The notes under the pieces were generated by a model. It ran no database searches, had not been told where the DNA came from, and saw nothing but the letters and a program-made list of their open reading frames with translations. Position numbers and translations under genes: made by a program. Below, one piece after another: positions 1 through 8,721 of a DNA stretch of 35,855 bases. Source of the DNA: JAFDVL01 sp043736395 (GTDB taxonomy: Bacteria; Acidobacteriota; Blastocatellia; RBC074); assembly GCA_043736395.1 (NCBI GenBank), contig JAYTCQ010000203.1, positions 1 to 35,855 on the forward strand. The letters run 5' to 3'. Every line of letters begins with the position of its first letter. The stretch's first letter is position 1.

Positions 1-27
1 GAGTGTTTTTGATGAGTAAAAACACTC
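1..27. repeat. 10-bp perfect inverted repeat at the window edge
   Basis: Bases 1-10 and 18-27 are exact reverse complements separated by a 7-base loop. The arms are T/A-rich on the inner side. It may be a terminator for a gene outside the window on either strand, but the window edge hides the flanking bases, so the role cannot be settled. Confidence 0.5.
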
Positions 28-64
28 TGACGTTAGGCAGCCTTCTCTTTATTCTTCAATATCT

Positions 65-88
65 TATAAGAAAAGTCGGCGCGCCGAC
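65..88 (-). terminator. Rho-independent terminator of accA
   Basis: On the minus strand, 10 bases after the accA stop, a GC-rich perfect palindrome (75-88) can fold as a 5-bp GTCGG/CCGAC stem with a CGCG loop. It is followed at once by TTTTCTTAT (74 downward). Position and form fit intrinsic termination of the guaA/dnaE/accA transcript. Confidence 0.7.
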
Positions 89-98
89 ATGCCTTCCA

Positions 99-938
99 CT
101 ATCGTTCAAAAAACTCTCCCATCGCCCGATATTTTTGATAGCGACGCGCCAAACGTTCCTGAACCGGCAATGCTTCGATTTCGGCAAGTGAGGTAAGAAT
201 TGCGGATTTTAAATTTTCTGCTGCCGCATCCCAATCATCGTGAGCGCCTTCGTTAGCTTCCGGGATGATCTGATCTACGATGCCGAATTTTTTCAAATCG
301 GTAGCGGTCACCTTTAAGCTCGCGGCGGCTCTGGCGGATTGGGCTGCGTCCTTCCATAAAATCGCGGCGCATCCTTCCGGGGTAATAACTGAGTAAATCG
401 AATTTTCCATGATGTTCACCACATCACCTACGGCGATTGCAAGTGCTCCACCTGAACCGCCCTCTCCAGTAATTGTAACGATGATTGGAACTTTGATTCG
501 TGCCATCTCACGCAAATTCCACGCAATTGCCTGAGCCTGCCCCCGCTCTTCCGCGTCAATTCCAGGATAGGCTCCTGGCGTATCAACTAAAGAAATGATC
601 GGACGCGAAAACTTATCGGCCATTTCCATCAGACGCATCGCCTTTCGATAACCGTCCGGCTTGGGCATTCCGAAGTTTCGCATTTGGCGTTCTTTCAAAT
701 GACGGCCTTTCTGATGAGCAATTAGCATTATCGGATGCCCGTTAAGATTCGCAAATCCCCCAATAATAGCCGGGTCATCGCGGTACGACCGATCACCGTG
801 AAGCTCCCTGAAATCCGTGCAAATGCGCTCTATGTAATCAAGCGGGTAGGGTCGCCGATCATGCCTTGCCAACTGCACTCTTTCGATGGGTTGACGCTCT
901 CCGGTTTTGATTAAATTTAAATGTGGTTCTGTTGTCAT
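99..938 (-). CDS. accA: Acetyl-CoA carboxylase carboxyltransferase subunit alpha
   Basis: Alpha subunit of the acetyl-CoA carboxylase carboxyltransferase; with AccD it moves the carboxyl group from carboxybiotin-BCCP to acetyl-CoA, giving malonyl-CoA for fatty acid synthesis in the cytoplasm. The 279-residue protein matches the family throughout: QLARHDRRPYPLDYI, GHPIMLIAHQKGR, RNFGMPKPDGYRKA, DTPGAYPG, the oxyanion-type GEGGSGGALAI and the SVITPEGCAAILWKD stretch. It is about 40 residues shorter than the E. coli protein because the N-terminal helical hairpin is missing. No upstream start is possible: the dnaE stop lies in the same frame, one codon before this ATG. The dnaE-accA order is also found in E. 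coli and many other bacteria. No good Shine-Dalgarno is seen, so translation may depend on coupling to dnaE. Confidence 0.97.
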   Translation of the reverse strand: MTTEPHLNLIKTGERQPIERVQLARHDRRPYPLDYIERICTDFRELHGDRSYRDDPAIIGGFANLNGHPIMLIAHQKGRHLKERQMRNFGMPKPDGYRKAMRLMEMADKFSRPIISLVDTPGAYPGIDAEERGQAQAIAWNLREMARIKVPIIVTITGEGGSGGALAIAVGDVVNIMENSIYSVITPEGCAAILWKDAAQSARAAASLKVTATDLKKFGIVDQIIPEANEGAHDDWDAAAENLKSAILTSLAEIEALPVQERLARRYQKYRAMGEFFER

Positions 939-941
939 AAA

Positions 942-3900
942 TTAATCCAAAAGAAATTCTATTTCCCATTCAGGACAAATATTTTTAATTTTCGTTTCCA
1001 GATCGGAGGTGATTTTCAATCTTAAAAATTGATGCGGCGCAAGTCTGACGAGACTGCCATCCTCAAGTCGGATGTCGAAATTGATCTGCGAATGCCCAGC
1101 ACTCGAATTGAAGAGCGCGCTTAATTCCTTGACTGCTTTTTCGGTCACGTGCGCTTCTTCGGCTCTGATAATCATCGCACGCGCCGCCGAAGCTCTGGCG
1201 CCATCTAACGGTTGCAAATCCTGTGTGATAATTGAAGCAGCCCCTTCCCCGGAGACTTCAAGCTTGCCTTTAATGAGCAAAGCTTTTCCATCCTCGAGAT
1301 GCGCTTTATATTTCGAATATTGCTCCGGCCAGCACACCACTTTCACTGAAGCGAATTGATCTTCGATTTGAAACAAAGCAAAACGGTCACCTTTTTTGGT
1401 AGTTCTCACTGTTAGATCAATCACGATTCCACCCAGAGCGACAATTTCGCCGTGCGACATTTCCTTAATGGCAGAAGTATCGGTCGTCGCCAGTCCCTGC
1501 AAAGATGCGCTGTATTCTTCCAGTGGATGCCCGCTCGCATAGAAGCCTAACGCTTCCTTTTCAAAATTTAATTTCTCGGCCTGCGTCCACGCTTTGGCAA
1601 TAACCAGCGATTGCTCGTTAAATTCCTCTTGGGCCATCTCAAAGAATCCGATTTGTCCGGATTCTTTATCCCGTTGAGCTTTCGCGCCCTGCTCAATCAC
1701 CTTATCCATCGAAGCCAGCAAGGAAGCTCGTTGCTCAGATTTTCCATTAACTAATCCGTCTAAACCACCGGATTTAATCATCGCATCGTACACGCGCTTA
1801 TTCACAGAGCGGGAATCTACGCGCTCCGCCAAGTCATAAAATGATTTAAAATTTCTTTCACTTCTGGCGCGTAGAATTGATTGAACGGCTGATTCGCCAA
1901 TGCCCTTGATGGCGGCCAGTCCGAAGCGTACCGCGCCATTGATCGGTGTAAATCCCTGATTACTGGAATTAATATCGGGTGGCAGCAATTGAATATTTCG
2001 CGCTTTCATTTCGGCGACATATTTAGCAACCTTTTCCGTGTTATCACCTTCACTGGTGAGCACTGCGGCGTAAAAATGAGTAGGATAATTCGCTTTTAAA
2101 TATGCCGTTTGGTAGGCCAGATAAGCGTATGCAAATGAATGCGATCGATTAAATCCATAATCAGCAAATTGTGCCATCAGCGAAAAGATTTTTTCAGCTT
2201 TTTCCTTCGGGATTCCATTCGCGACTGAGCCGGAAACAAATTTTTCTTCGTGCTTCGCCATCTCTTCTTTTTTCTTTTTACCCATCGCGCGGCGCATTAA
2301 ATCCGCTTCGCCCAGCGAATACCCGGCGAGCTTTTGCGCCAGCTGCATGATTTGTTCCTGATACACCAGTATGCCGTAGGTGTTTTCAAGAATATCTTTC
2401 ATCATTGGATGCAGGTAGGTGACTTTTCGACGACCGTGACGCCGTTCGATGTAGTCATCTACCATTCCGCCGTCCAATGGGCCTGGACGATACAAGGCAT
2501 TGAGCGCCGATAAATCTTCAAGGCTTTCCGGTTTCAACTTACGGCAAATTTCCACCATGCCCGTGCTTTCAAATTGAAAAACGGCATTGAGCATTCCATC
2601 TTCAAAAAGCTTCAGCGCTTTCGTATCATTCAGCGGGATTTTCGCCAGATCAGGTTTTACACCGGTATCTATCTCGATAAATTTCAGGCAATCCTCAATA
2701 ATAGTCAGCGTCGTAAGAGCCAAAAAGTCCATTTTGAGCATTCCAGTTTTTTCCAGGTCAGCCATCACGAATTGTGTCGTTAATTCACCGTTCCCGTTCA
2801 TACAAACGGGAACCAGTTCATAAATTGGTTTAGGGGAAATAACTACACCAGCTGCATGAACGGAAGAATGACGATTGGAGCCTTCCAGCTTTCTCGCAAT
2901 ATCAATTAATGTCGCCACTTGCTCATTATTTTCGATAAGTGACTTGAATTCCGGATTCGTTTTAATGGCGTCTTCAATAGAAACATTGCGTCCGCGCACT
3001 GGCGGAGGAATCATCTTGGCAACTTTTTCAACTTCAGCGTAAGGCATTTCCAATGCTCGCCCAACGTCTTTGATAACAGCCTTCGAGGCCATTGTTCCAA
3101 ATGTAATAATCTGGGCCACGTTCTGCTTACCGTAGAGATCTCCGACGTAATTAATCACGTCCTGACGCCCCTTAACGCAGAAATCAATGTCTATATCGGG
3201 CATTGAAACGCGCTCAGGATTCAGGAAGCGCTCGAACAGCAAATCGTATTGCATCGGATCAACGTCAGTGATTTTCATGCAGTACGCCACGAGACTTCCG
3301 GCGGCAGAACCTCGTCCTGGCCCAACTGGAATCCCCTGCTTTTTGGCATACCGGATAAAATCCCAGACGATTAAAAAATATCCAGGGAAACCCATTTTTT
3401 TGATCGTCGCAATTTCGTGGGCGAGACGTTCTTTGTATTTCGAGAGCGGCTGACGAAGTGAACCGGAGGCTTCCAAATGACAAATCACTTCGGATAATCT
3501 TTCCTCATATCCATCCCATGCGACCTTCTCAAAATAGGTGTCAATCGTGAAGCCTTCCGGGAAGGGAAAGACCGGGACCTGATCAATAGTTTTGGGAAAT
3601 TCCAGGTCGCACATCTCGGCGATATTCAAAGTATTATTGAGCCATTCGGGATGCTCACCGAACTCCGCCCACATCTCTTCCTGCGGTCGAAAATAATACT
3701 TGGGAGAACCGTAGCTCATCCGTCCCGGATCATTCACCGTCTTCCCCGTGCTGATGCATAAAAGCGTGTCGTGCGCCTGCACATCGTCAGGATTCAGGTA
3801 ATGAGAATCGTTGGTCAGGACAATCGGAATTCCAGTTTTCCGTCCCAGCTCCGCCATGGGTTTTCGGATTTTCACCTGCTGTTCCAGCCCGTGATCCATG

Positions 3901-4442
3901 ACTTCCAGGAAGTAATTTCCTTTGCCCATAATCTCTTCAAATTCGAGCGCCGCCCGCGCCGCCTCGTCGAATTTATCCTGGAGTAAAAGCGTCTGCGGGA
4001 CACCGCTGATGCAGGCTGACATCGCAATAATTCCTTCGCTGTACTGCGCCAGAAGTTCGCGGTCAATTCGCGGTTTACGCCAGAATCCTTCGATGTAGGC
4101 GAAGGAAGAAAGCTTGACTAAATTGTGATATCCGACCAGATTTTTGGCGAGCAAAACGATGTGATTCGTCGCCCTTTCGCCCGGCCCCAAACGAGGGCCG
4201 CCGCCTTTCTCATGACGGCTGCCGCGAGCAATATATCCTTCCATTCCAATGATCGGCTTAACTCCCGCATCACGCATTTTATGGTAGAAGGAAAGCGCCC
4301 CATAAAGGTTGCCATGATCAGTCATCGCGACAGCTGGCATGCCAAACTGAGCGGCCTTTTTAGCAAGTGGCCCAATCTTAATCGCGCCATCTAATAAGCT
4401 GTAATCCGTATGCAGGTGTAGATGTACAAACTGTCTATTCAT
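942..4442 (-). CDS. dnaE: DNA polymerase III subunit alpha
   Basis: Catalytic subunit of the replicative polymerase. At 1166 residues it has the normal DnaE length. The N-terminal PHP domain keeps metal-binding-type residues (HLHLHTDYSLLDG near residue 7 and MTDHGNLYG near 41), unlike the degenerate E. coli PHP domain, so a proofreading or pyrophosphatase activity is possible (inference). The polymerase active site is intact: MPDIDIDF at 414-421 gives two catalytic aspartates, and D572 in KMDFLALTTLT corresponds to the third. VGPGRGSAAGSLVAY and the HSSVHAAGVVI and YGFNRSHSFAYA regions are typical. An OB-fold follows near residue 1000 (GGIVIDLTVRTTKKGDRFALFQIED). The gene lies 64 bases downstream of guaA and is followed, after a single codon, by accA. 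Confidence 0.98.
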   Translation of the reverse strand: MNRQFVHLHLHTDYSLLDGAIKIGPLAKKAAQFGMPAVAMTDHGNLYGALSFYHKMRDAGVKPIIGMEGYIARGSRHEKGGGPRLGPGERATNHIVLLAKNLVGYHNLVKLSSFAYIEGFWRKPRIDRELLAQYSEGIIAMSACISGVPQTLLLQDKFDEAARAALEFEEIMGKGNYFLEVMDHGLEQQVKIRKPMAELGRKTGIPIVLTNDSHYLNPDDVQAHDTLLCISTGKTVNDPGRMSYGSPKYYFRPQEEMWAEFGEHPEWLNNTLNIAEMCDLEFPKTIDQVPVFPFPEGFTIDTYFEKVAWDGYEERLSEVICHLEASGSLRQPLSKYKERLAHEIATIKKMGFPGYFLIVWDFIRYAKKQGIPVGPGRGSAAGSLVAYCMKITDVDPMQYDLLFERFLNPERVSMPDIDIDFCVKGRQDVINYVGDLYGKQNVAQIITFGTMASKAVIKDVGRALEMPYAEVEKVAKMIPPPVRGRNVSIEDAIKTNPEFKSLIENNEQVATLIDIARKLEGSNRHSSVHAAGVVISPKPIYELVPVCMNGNGELTTQFVMADLEKTGMLKMDFLALTTLTIIEDCLKFIEIDTGVKPDLAKIPLNDTKALKLFEDGMLNAVFQFESTGMVEICRKLKPESLEDLSALNALYRPGPLDGGMVDDYIERRHGRRKVTYLHPMMKDILENTYGILVYQEQIMQLAQKLAGYSLGEADLMRRAMGKKKKEEMAKHEEKFVSGSVANGIPKEKAEKIFSLMAQFADYGFNRSHSFAYAYLAYQTAYLKANYPTHFYAAVLTSEGDNTEKVAKYVAEMKARNIQLLPPDINSSNQGFTPINGAVRFGLAAIKGIGESAVQSILRARSERNFKSFYDLAERVDSRSVNKRVYDAMIKSGGLDGLVNGKSEQRASLLASMDKVIEQGAKAQRDKESGQIGFFEMAQEEFNEQSLVIAKAWTQAEKLNFEKEALGFYASGHPLEEYSASLQGLATTDTSAIKEMSHGEIVALGGIVIDLTVRTTKKGDRFALFQIEDQFASVKVVCWPEQYSKYKAHLEDGKALLIKGKLEVSGEGAASIITQDLQPLDGARASAARAMIIRAEEAHVTEKAVKELSALFNSSAGHSQINFDIRLEDGSLVRLAPHQFLRLKITSDLETKIKNICPEWEIEFLLD

Positions 4443-4455
4443 AATGTTTTAAGCT

Positions 4456-4491
4456 AACCATTAACCGCTTAAGGATAAATGCTTAATGGTT
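4456..4491. repeat. Hairpin in the guaA-dnaE gap
   Basis: A perfect 9-bp inverted repeat (AACCATTAA at 4456-4464, TTAATGGTT at 4483-4491) fills most of the gap between guaA and dnaE. It is flanked by a direct repeat GTTTTAAGC at 4446-4454 and 4492-4500. There is no U-tract, so it is not a convincing terminator. It could act as an mRNA processing or stability element between two cotranscribed genes; that role is inference. Confidence 0.45.
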
Positions 4492-4506
4492 GTTTTAAGC
4501 ATTGCC

Positions 4507-6051
4507 TTATTCCCATTCTATCGTGCTGGGAGGCTTGGAACTAATGTCGTAAACTACCCGGTTGACACCCTTAACTTCATTGATTATTCGGCTGCTCAGG
4601 CGCTCTAAAACTTCGTATGGAAGATGCGCCCAACTGGCTGTCATTCCGTCAGAACTCTCGACGGCGCGGATGGCAATGGCATTCTCATACGTCCTGAAAT
4701 CACCCATCACTCCAACGCTTTTGACAGGGAGCAAGACAGCAAAGGATTGCCAGATTTTATGATACAAATCCGCTCGCTTAATCTCTTCGGAAACGATGCT
4801 GTCAGCCTCCTGAAGAACACGAATATTGTCAGCATCAATCGCACCTAAAATACGCACAGCCAGCCCCGGCCCGGGGAAAGGCTGACGTGCGACCAGCGGT
4901 TCTGGCAAACCCAATTCCCTGCCCACGGCGCGAACTTCATCCTTGAATAATTCGCGCAAAGGCTCGACCAATTTCAGGTGCATTTTCTCCGGTAAACCTC
5001 CCACGTTGTGATGGGATTTTATAACTGCGGAAGGGCCGCGAACCGAGACTGATTCAATCACATCTGGATAGAGAGTTCCCTGCACCAGAAAATTAATTTC
5101 TCCGAGCTTAGCGGCTTCTTCCTGGAACACTTCAATAAATTCGTTGCCAATTATTTTTCGCTTTTTTTCCGGATCGCTGACATTTTGAAGCACATTCAGG
5201 AAGCGTTCACCCGCCGCGATTCCCATCACTTTTAATTTGCCATAAGCGGCAAAAGCGGCCAGTACATTTTCAAATTCATTTTTTCGGAGCAGTCCGTTAT
5301 CAACAAAAATGCAGGTCTGTTTTTCGCCAATCGCACGAGCTACGAGCGCCGCCGCCACCGAAGAATCTACGCCTCCGGAAAGCCCGCAAACGACCAATCC
5401 ATCACCGACCTGCTCACGGATTTTATTTACAGTCACTTCTATAAAAGATGCTGGTGTCCAATCCGCCCGACAGTCGCAAATCTTCAAAATGAAGTTGGCG
5501 AGAATCTCTTTGCCCTGGGGTGTATGCGTGACTTCGGGATGGAACTGAATCCCGTAAATTCGAAGCTCACTATTTTCTACCGCACCTAAAGCGCTGTCCG
5601 TTTCGGCAGTAACTTTAAACCCTGAGGGTTGAACCGAGACGTGGTCGCCGTGGCTCATCCAAACAGGCAATTCAGAATTCAGACCTGCGAATAATTGCGA
5701 AGTAGAATCTTTGACCTTAATGACAGCAGAGCCGTACTCACGAAATGACGAAGGAGAAACCGTTCCGCCTAAATACTGAGCTACCAGTTGAAACCCATAA
5801 CAGATTCCCAGCACCGGCACGCCAAGCTTTAAGACTTCAGGCGAACATTTAGGAGCATCTTCTTCATAGACAGACGCAGGCCCACCAGAGAGGATTATTC
5901 CTTTTGGGTTGATTGCGCGTAGTTTTTCGAGGGGATAATTGTAAGGGTGAATTTCACAGTAAACATTTGATTCCCTAATCCGACGGGCGATTAGTTGTGT
6001 GTATTGAGAGCCAAAGTCCAAAATGACAATGGTTTCAAAAGTCGAAGGCAT
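4507..6051 (-). CDS. guaA: GMP synthase (glutamine-hydrolysing)
   Basis: Converts XMP to GMP using ATP and the amide nitrogen of glutamine, the last step of guanine nucleotide synthesis. The 514-residue protein has both halves. The N-terminal class I glutamine amidotransferase carries the nucleophile C84 in GICYGFQ and the His171/Glu173 pair in FHPEVTHT. The ATP pyrophosphatase domain carries the P-loop SGGVDSS (225-231). The C-terminal dimerisation domain ends in the typical PPSTIEWE. An AAGGAG Shine-Dalgarno sits nine bases before the ATG. pssA ends 218 bases upstream, and a promoter candidate lies in that gap, so guaA probably heads the guaA-dnaE-accA transcript. Confidence 0.98.
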   Translation of the reverse strand: MPSTFETIVILDFGSQYTQLIARRIRESNVYCEIHPYNYPLEKLRAINPKGIILSGGPASVYEEDAPKCSPEVLKLGVPVLGICYGFQLVAQYLGGTVSPSSFREYGSAVIKVKDSTSQLFAGLNSELPVWMSHGDHVSVQPSGFKVTAETDSALGAVENSELRIYGIQFHPEVTHTPQGKEILANFILKICDCRADWTPASFIEVTVNKIREQVGDGLVVCGLSGGVDSSVAAALVARAIGEKQTCIFVDNGLLRKNEFENVLAAFAAYGKLKVMGIAAGERFLNVLQNVSDPEKKRKIIGNEFIEVFQEEAAKLGEINFLVQGTLYPDVIESVSVRGPSAVIKSHHNVGGLPEKMHLKLVEPLRELFKDEVRAVGRELGLPEPLVARQPFPGPGLAVRILGAIDADNIRVLQEADSIVSEEIKRADLYHKIWQSFAVLLPVKSVGVMGDFRTYENAIAIRAVESSDGMTASWAHLPYEVLERLSSRIINEVKGVNRVVYDISSKPPSTIEWE

Positions 6052-6089
6052 GCTTGCTTGCTCCTTATTTTTGGTTGGTCTAACTTCGG

Positions 6090-6118
6090 AGTATAACAGG
6101 AAGAGTTCGCGGATTGAA
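6090..6118 (-). promoter_or_regulatory. Candidate sigma-70-type promoter of guaA
   Basis: On the minus strand a TATACT -10 element (6095-6090) is preceded, at a 17-base spacing, by a weak -35 TTCAAT (6118-6113). It lies 39 bases upstream of the guaA start. The -10 is near consensus; the -35 matches only three of six bases, so this is a plausible but unproven assignment. Confidence 0.45.
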
Positions 6119-6269
6119 GGTTTGGCGTTCTTGATGGAGATCGAATGCTGAGAGTTGTTCAGAATTACGCGTTTACGTGTGAACGGCTTTAAGCCTCGCT
6201 TAGCCCTTTAAGTAACTAGCACCTCTCATTCATTATCAGACTCAAGTAAATCCCAGATAATATTTACTC

Positions 6270-7103
6270 TTAGGCTTGTTCTTTTCTTCTTGTCAGGCCA
6301 ACTATTTTCATAATCGGGCCATGCAGCACATAGCCTGACGCAATTAATAAAAGCATCCATTCAGAATATAAATAGATGCTTCCAATTAGAGCAGTTAAAA
6401 CTGGAATCGTAATAAATGGCTGGTTGGAGCGTGGCCCGATGTCTTTGAAACTGGTATATCGAAAAGTGCTCACCATCAACAAAGCCAGCATCAGGACGAT
6501 TATCAGCAGAAACCACGCCATTCTCGCTTGGGTAGGGCCAACCATGGGAGTTGGAATAAAATGGATGATCGCGGCAATCATCCCAGCCGCGGCTGGGATC
6601 GGGAGTCCGACAAAATATTTCTTATCTAATTTTGGAGTCGCCCCTGACTGAACAAATCGCGGCGCACGCGCCAGCACATTAAATCTCGCCAGCCGCAACG
6701 CTCCGCAAATTAAAAAGAAAAATGAAACTGCCCAAGCCGTCTTGTCATGACCCGTTAAATTTCCATAGCCCCACGTAAACGCCAACATTGCCGGTGCAAA
6801 ACCAAAGCTGATGACATCGGCAATACTATCCAGCTCGACGCCAAATTCACTGGAAGCGTTGGTCATTCGCGCAATTCTGCCGTCCAGTCCATCCAGCACA
6901 AAAGCTACCCCGATGGCAATGGAAGCGTTATTAAATAAAGACGCGACAAATTCCGGCTGACCAATTAACTGATAGGCTTTCATGGCATTGATAACTGCGT
7001 AAAACCCACAGAAAATATTGCCAATCGTGAAAAGGCTGGGAATGATGTAAACGCCTTTGCGAATTCCTACTCGTGGTGGATTGGGTTGCTCGTCATTACT
7101 CAT
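6270..7103 (-). CDS. pssA: CDP-diacylglycerol--serine O-phosphatidyltransferase
   Basis: Integral membrane enzyme making phosphatidylserine from CDP-diacylglycerol and L-serine. The 277-residue protein has the complete CDP-alcohol phosphatidyltransferase signature: D71, D74, G75, A78, R79, G88, D92 and D96 in the order D-x2-DG-x2-AR-x8-G-x3-D-x3-D. Several hydrophobic segments follow, including FLLIIVLMLALLMV. The start overlaps the end of psd by eight bases, so the two are translated together; Psd decarboxylates the product to phosphatidylethanolamine. The pairing and the length point to the membrane-bound type II (Bacillus/archaeal-like) enzyme rather than the peripheral E. coli type. Confidence 0.95.
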   Translation of the reverse strand: MSNDEQPNPPRVGIRKGVYIIPSLFTIGNIFCGFYAVINAMKAYQLIGQPEFVASLFNNASIAIGVAFVLDGLDGRIARMTNASSEFGVELDSIADVISFGFAPAMLAFTWGYGNLTGHDKTAWAVSFFFLICGALRLARFNVLARAPRFVQSGATPKLDKKYFVGLPIPAAAGMIAAIIHFIPTPMVGPTQARMAWFLLIIVLMLALLMVSTFRYTSFKDIGPRSNQPFITIPVLTALIGSIYLYSEWMLLLIASGYVLHGPIMKIVGLTRRKEQA

Positions 7104-7719
7104 TGATAAGCCTCCCGATGACCGTCAGACCACCAATAACTTTTTGTCCTTTTGTGACTTCGATTTTTACTTTGGGAGGTAGCACGATGTCAGTCCGGGA
7201 GCCGAATTTTATTAATCCAATTCGTTCGCCCGCTTTTAAATGATCTCCAACTTTTGGCCAGAAAACAATTCGACGGGCAATGACTCCGGCAATCTGTGAA
7301 AACGTCACTTCCATTTTATCATTGTGTACGGTGATGACGTTCTGTTCATTGTCCGTCGAAGAGCGATGATTCAGGGCATTCAAAAATTGTCCTTCTTTAT
7401 ATTCAACTTTAGTGATTGTTCCAGCTATCGGAGTCCGGTTCACGTGTACGTCAAACACCGAAAGAAAAACACTGACAGTGGTTGACTCAGTTCCCTGCTT
7501 GATGAAGGATACGTGCCCGTCAGCAGGGGATAAAACCAGATTTGGATCAGTAGGAGATTCGCGGTCTGGATTCCGAAAAAAGTAGGCAACGAATAAAGCC
7601 AGCAGGACAAATATCGCAGTCAAAATATAAAAATAGTTTGAGTAATACTGCGCGGCTAAGAATGTAACCAATGCGAGCAAAAGGGCTGTCACGATAAATG
7701 GGGTTGCGTCTTTGAGCAT
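7096..7719 (-). CDS. psd: Phosphatidylserine decarboxylase (short type)
   Basis: Decarboxylates phosphatidylserine to phosphatidylethanolamine at the membrane. At 207 residues it belongs to the short form of the family. The proenzyme self-cleavage site is visible as G173-S174 in KFGSRTDIV; cleavage leaves the pyruvoyl group on the small chain. Other conserved blocks are SPADG (D67) and FDVHVNRTP (H92). The N-terminus has two hydrophobic helices (residues about 8-24 and 30-48) as a membrane anchor. pssA follows with an eight-base overlap. No clear Shine-Dalgarno precedes the ATG, and a long palindrome begins only 18 bases upstream of it, so the 5' region may be structured. Confidence 0.94.
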   Translation of the reverse strand: MLKDATPFIVTALLLALVTFLAAQYYSNYFYILTAIFVLLALFVAYFFRNPDRESPTDPNLVLSPADGHVSFIKQGTESTTVSVFLSVFDVHVNRTPIAGTITKVEYKEGQFLNALNHRSSTDNEQNVITVHNDKMEVTFSQIAGVIARRIVFWPKVGDHLKAGERIGLIKFGSRTDIVLPPKVKIEVTKGQKVIGGLTVIGRLINE

Positions 7720-7736
7720 AATGAAAAGAGTTCGCG

Positions 7737-7829
7737 GTTCGCAGCGGGAAGGAGTTCGCAGTTATTAGTCATAAATTCGCAGCAAATTATTTACAAAGGG
7801 AATACTGCGAATTCCTTCCCGCTGCGAAC
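7737..7829. repeat. Long palindrome A (26-bp arms) upstream of psd
   Basis: Arms 7737-7762 and 7804-7829 match as reverse complements at 25 of 26 bases, with a 41-base spacer. The arms are built from TTCGCGG/TTCGCAG-like units around a GCGGGAAGGA core, and another TTCGCAG unit sits in the spacer. It lies between the DUF465-gene terminator and the psd start. The form suggests a REP or MITE-like genomic repeat; one window cannot show whether other copies exist. Confidence 0.8.
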
Positions 7830-7835
7830 TTCTAT

Positions 7836-7871
7836 TAAAAAGAAAAGCGGAGACATTGTAAGTGTCTCCGC
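7836..7871 (-). terminator. Terminator of the DUF465 gene
   Basis: On the minus strand a perfect 9-bp stem GCGGAGACA/TGTCTCCGC (7871-7863 and 7855-7847) with a 7-base loop is followed by TTTTCTTTTT. A second small hairpin, TTGCCAA/TTGGCAA (7877-7895), precedes it. The position 48 bases after the DUF465 stop fits an intrinsic terminator separating that gene from psd. Confidence 0.8.
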
Positions 7872-7918
7872 GCTTCTTGCCAACTCACTTGGCAAATTTC
7901 TATCACATCTGTTGCGGT

Positions 7919-8161
7919 CTAGTGACCGCTGATTTCTGACTTATATTTTACGGCGATATGTTCCATTTGGTCTTTGATCAAAAGTTTCTTTTTCTTAAGG
8001 ACGACTTCTTCCATTTGCTCATCAGGGTTTAGATGAGAAATATTAGACAACTCATTCAACCGCTCTTCATATTGAAGATGCTCAGCTGCGAGTTTGCGAT
8101 ACATATTATCGTTACTGTAAAGGTAATCTTTCAACGATGCTTCACTTGTCGGAACATTCAT
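7919..8161 (-). CDS. DUF465 (YdcH-like) small coiled-coil protein
   Basis: An 80-residue soluble protein resembling the DUF465/YdcH family, whose function is unknown. The family pattern is visible: a first helix MYRKLAAEHLQYEERLNELS, a turn containing LNPDEQMEEV, and a basic second helix VVLKKKKLLIKDQMEHIA, which together would form an antiparallel helical hairpin. A good AGGAG Shine-Dalgarno lies eight bases before the ATG. The gene has its own downstream terminator and sits alone between rimI and psd. The assignment rests on length and the helix-turn-helix pattern of charged residues. Confidence 0.8.
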   Translation of the reverse strand: MNVPTSEASLKDYLYSNDNMYRKLAAEHLQYEERLNELSNISHLNPDEQMEEVVLKKKKLLIKDQMEHIAVKYKSEISGH

Positions 8162-8277
8162 GCTCTTTACTCCTTATAGATTGATGTGACCTTTTCAAAG
8201 AGGAACAGGTTTTGTCCCTCACCATTGAAAAAATCATATACCCATCTTAGCCTTGAAGCAACCTCTTTCAAGCTGAT

Positions 8278-8715
8278 TTAAGGAAGCTTTCGACTCATTA
8301 AAATTGCATCTTCAATCGGAGCCTGATAATAATTTCGCCGCACCCCATCCACCGAAAATCCAACCGTTTCATAAAGCCGCCGCGCCGCCTGATTTGATTC
8401 CCGCACTTCCAGTAAAATCACATTAAAAGGCTTCCGCGCCAACGCTTCAATTAAAGCTTTAGCAACCCCTTCCCGGCGATGAACAGGAGACACCGCGACG
8501 TCGTACAAATGAATTTCATCGGTAATGATTTGCGCTTCGATAAAGCCTACAACCTCATCCACTAGCATCCCCACGAGAATCAGATAATCCTGACGATCAA
8601 TGTGCTTGTTTAGTTGCGCCGCATCTCGTTTCGATAGCCCACAAACATCGGATAACGTAACAATCGCGTCAATGTTCTGTTCCGTGAGTGATTGAATTTC
8701 GACTTTCATAAACAT
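8278..8715 (-). CDS. rimI: Ribosomal protein S18 alanine N-acetyltransferase-like GNAT
   Basis: GNAT-fold acetyltransferase, 145 residues, best read as RimI, which acetylates the N-terminal alanine of ribosomal protein S18. Visible features are the strand DEIHLYDVAVSP, the acetyl-CoA pyrophosphate loop HRREGVAKALIEAL (R80-A85), LLEVRESNQAARRLY (E103 and Y115 in the usual catalytic places) and the C-terminal YYQAPIEDAILMSRKL typical of RimI. The start is ATG at 8715 or the ATG two codons later. It begins six bases after the RES toxin stop. In many bacteria rimI follows tsaB directly; here tsaB is the next housekeeping gene upstream, but about 5 kb away across an accessory island. Confidence 0.9.
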   Translation of the reverse strand: MFMKVEIQSLTEQNIDAIVTLSDVCGLSKRDAAQLNKHIDRQDYLILVGMLVDEVVGFIEAQIITDEIHLYDVAVSPVHRREGVAKALIEALARKPFNVILLEVRESNQAARRLYETVGFSVDGVRRNYYQAPIEDAILMSRKLP

Positions 8716-8721
8716 TTATAC

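Noticed and set aside
3..191. Plus-strand open reading frame at the window start
   Set aside because: It runs through a hairpin, the accA terminator and the antisense of the accA 3' end; no coding signal.
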